From SAR202 cluster bacterium (GTDB lineage: Bacteria; Chloroflexota; Dehalococcoidia; Lucifugimonadales; JASMAO01): a stretch of DNA of 6,242 nt. The position numbers and the translations under genes were made by a program. The stretch covers positions 1 to 6,242 of the forward strand of contig JASMAO010000201.1 of the NCBI GenBank assembly GCA_030754315.1, given 5' to 3'. This document shows, in pieces, positions 5,128 to 6,242 of this stretch. Within the stretch, counting starts at the first letter, position 1. Each line of letters starts with the position of its first letter. The notes beneath the pieces are model-generated. The model ran no database searches. It was given only the letters and a program-made list of their open reading frames with translations, and was not told where the DNA came from.

Positions 5128-5294
5128 TGCCACGAAAAGGCGACGCTCGTATGTTGATAACGCTCAGTTGCACCGAATGTAGAGAGCGTAGGTATAACAC
5201 GAGTAAGAACAGACGTAATGATCCTGATAGGATCGATCTGAAGAAGTATTGCTCCAGATGTCGGTCACATACTGTTCATCGAGAGGTCAGGTAA
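5127..5294 (+). CDS. rpmG: 50S ribosomal protein L33
   Basis: A 55-residue ribosomal protein of the large subunit. The zinc-ribbon form is present, with CTEC at residues 15-18 and CSRC at 42-45. Between and after them are YNTSKNRRNDPDR and the tail RSHTVHREVR, typical of bacterial L33. The start is GTG at 5127: this gives the usual N-terminus (xPRKGDAR before the ITLSCTEC strand), and no other start codon occurs upstream in frame after tuf. An internal ATG at 5151 would remove the basic N-terminal residues. Direct ribosome binding looks weak (AAGGGA 13 bases upstream). It lies 46 bases after tuf and 4 bases before secE, the usual operon position. Confidence 0.95.
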   Translation: MPRKGDARMLITLSCTECRERRYNTSKNRRNDPDRIDLKKYCSRCRSHTVHREVR

Positions 5295-5298
5295 GGGA

Positions 5299-5535
5299 AT
5301 GCCAGGGAACGTGACCAGTCCCGCACGTCAGCGTTCGGGGGACGGCAGGAAAGGCCTGAATTTCCGATTCTTTGGCGAAGTCGTTAGTGAGTTGCGACGT
5401 GTGACTTGGCCGACTCGACAAGAAACGATGCGATTGACTATCATGGTAGTCGCAGTGGCGACAGCTATAGGATTGTTTTTAGGTATATTTGACATGGGAT
5501 TCGCCCGACTCATCGATTTGATTCTAGGCAATTGA
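5299..5535 (+). CDS. secE: Preprotein translocase subunit SecE
   Basis: A 78-residue inner-membrane subunit of the SecYEG channel. It is the short single-span form: a basic, flexible N-terminus (1-20), the amphipathic signature FGEVVSELRRVTWPTRQE (25-42) and one transmembrane helix at about 47-64 (IMVVAVATAIGLFLGIF). E. coli SecE has two further helices that are absent here, as in most bacteria. ATG 5299 follows the rpmG stop by 4 bases; AGG at 5289-5291 gives a modest ribosome site and AAGGG at 5293-5297 is too close, so coupling with rpmG is likely. It ends with tandem stops TGA TAG. Confidence 0.95.
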   Translation: MPGNVTSPARQRSGDGRKGLNFRFFGEVVSELRRVTWPTRQETMRLTIMVVAVATAIGLFLGIFDMGFARLIDLILGN

Positions 5536-5539
5536 TAGT

Positions 5540-6100
5540 ATGAGCACAGTGCAAGAAACAGAACCTCGCTGGTACATAGCTCACACGTATTCCGGACAAG
5601 AGGATCGTGTGAAAAAGAACCTAGAACTTCGCATTGAGACAATGGACGTCAAGGATAAGATATTTCGAGTCGTCGTTCCTACAGAAGAAGAGATAGAAAT
5701 TAAAGAGGGCCGCCGGAAATCTGTGAGCAAGAGAGTATTTCCGGGATATATCATTGTTCATATGGAGATGGATGATGAGAGTTGGCATGTGGTTCGCAAC
5801 ACGCCTGGAGTTACAGGATTTGTGTCTGCTGAGGATGAAACCGAAGGTCGACCGAAGCCAGTTCCACTTGAGGAATCAGAAGTGCAAACGATTTTGCACA
5901 GGATGGAAGAAGCCGAGCCTCGAGTAAGACTAGGATTCACGAAAGGCCAGATGGTTCGCATTAACGAGGGTCCATTTCTTGACTTTATGGGAGCAGTTGA
6001 TGAGGTCCTTCCAGAAAGGCATAAAGTCAAAGTATTGGTCTCGTTTTTCGGCAGAGAGACGCCCGTCGAGTTGGATTTCCTACAGGTGGAGAAGGCTTAG
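5540..6100 (+). CDS. nusG: Transcription termination/antitermination protein NusG
   Basis: A 186-residue NusG, which binds RNA polymerase and links it to Rho or to ribosomal protein S10. The NGN domain (about 8-120) starts with RWYIAHTYSGQE and contains KRVFPGYIIVHM (64-75) and RNTPGVTGFV (86-95). The C-terminal KOW domain (about 133-184) reads FTKGQMVRINEGPF, GAVDEV and ends VELDFLQVEK. Length is close to the usual 175-190. The ATG is 4 bases after the secE TGA, with no clear Shine-Dalgarno sequence in between, so translation probably depends on ribosomes ending secE. The secE-nusG-rplK order is widely conserved in bacteria. Confidence 0.98.
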   Translation: MSTVQETEPRWYIAHTYSGQEDRVKKNLELRIETMDVKDKIFRVVVPTEEEIEIKEGRRKSVSKRVFPGYIIVHMEMDDESWHVVRNTPGVTGFVSAEDETEGRPKPVPLEESEVQTILHRMEEAEPRVRLGFTKGQMVRINEGPFLDFMGAVDEVLPERHKVKVLVSFFGRETPVELDFLQVEKA

Positions 6101-6198
6101 GCTTGAATTATTAATCACAAGGTGACATTTTAAGTTAGAGAAGTACTAAGAGTTTGTGGCGAGTGTGTAACGGTCGATTGGAACAAGGAAACGAATAG

Positions 6199-6242
6199 TT
6201 GGCTAAAAGAGTTAAGGCTATAGTTAAGCTTCAAATCGAGGG
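6199..6242 (+). CDS. rplK: 50S ribosomal protein L11, N-terminus (3' truncated)
   Basis: The last 44 bases open with TTG and encode MAKRVKAIVKLQIEG, the standard beginning of ribosomal protein L11, which binds 23S rRNA at the GTPase centre used by EF-Tu and EF-G. AAGGA at 6185-6189 lies 9 bases before the TTG. A TTG start is unusual for a highly expressed ribosomal gene, but the exact match of the N-terminus and its position after nusG leave little doubt. The rest lies beyond the window; rplA, rplJ and rplL normally follow. Confidence 0.93.
   Translation, partial: MAKRVKAIVKLQIE

Noticed and set aside
575..6030. Minus-strand open frames across the coding genes
   Set aside because: All lie opposite well-supported + strand genes, have low-complexity or unfamiliar translations, and lack ribosome sites or context.
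6101..6198. Possible promoter for rplK (GTGACA 6122-6127, TACTAA 6144-6149)
   Set aside because: The -10 matches only three of six bases with a 16-base spacer; the 98-base gap shows no clear hairpin or conserved leader that I can recognise.

Overview
The window looks like a piece of chromosome from an uncultured bacterium of the Chloroflexota, possibly the marine SAR202/Dehalococcoidia side. This placement is inferred from EF-Tu wording such as RGVTIAIQHVEYQT, SAPDGPMPQTREH and LARQVEVPAMVV, which resembles what I recall of Chloroflexus-type EF-Tu. It has not been tested with a tree. All genes lie on the + strand, and base composition looks moderate and even throughout, with no sign of phage, transposon, CRISPR or recent transfer.

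Left part (1-3274): the window opens inside the C-terminal half of a NorD-like von Willebrand factor A (VWA) protein, which ends at 452. After a gap of about 110 bases comes a tight four-gene cluster: a D-2-hydroxyacid dehydrogenase (565-1566), a MazG/HisE-like nucleotide pyrophosphohydrolase (1559-1939), S-adenosylmethionine decarboxylase speH (1957-2388) and an agmatinase-family ureohydrolase speB (about 2381-3274). Overlaps of 8 bases and one 17-base gap indicate one operon. The last two genes are the backbone of spermidine synthesis: decarboxylated SAM from SpeH and putrescine (or spermidine) from SpeB. No aminopropyltransferase or arginine decarboxylase is in the window.

Middle (3275-3880): a regulatory stretch holds a good sigma70-type promoter (TTGACC, 18 bases, TAGAAT). 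It is followed immediately by a strong hairpin with a T6 run, and by a weaker hairpin with T7 that touches the first tRNA. Three tRNAs follow: Thr(TGT), Tyr(GTA) and Thr(GGT). tuf begins 19 bases after the last of them. This is the thrU-tyrU-(glyT)-thrT-tufB arrangement known from E. coli, without the glycine tRNA.

Right part (3881-6242): tuf, rpmG (55 codons, GTG start), secE, nusG and the first 14 codons of rplK (TTG start). This is the classic translation/secretion/transcription-elongation cluster that normally continues into rplA-rplJ-rplL-rpoBC.

Most of the window is ordinary housekeeping DNA and I do not see a new biological system. The points most worth a second look are the promoter-proximal terminator-like hairpin before the tRNA-tuf operon, a bulged base in the T stem of tRNA-Thr(TGT), a four-codon minicistron whose stop overlaps the rpmG start, and the dehydrogenase/pyrophosphohydrolase/polyamine gene association.
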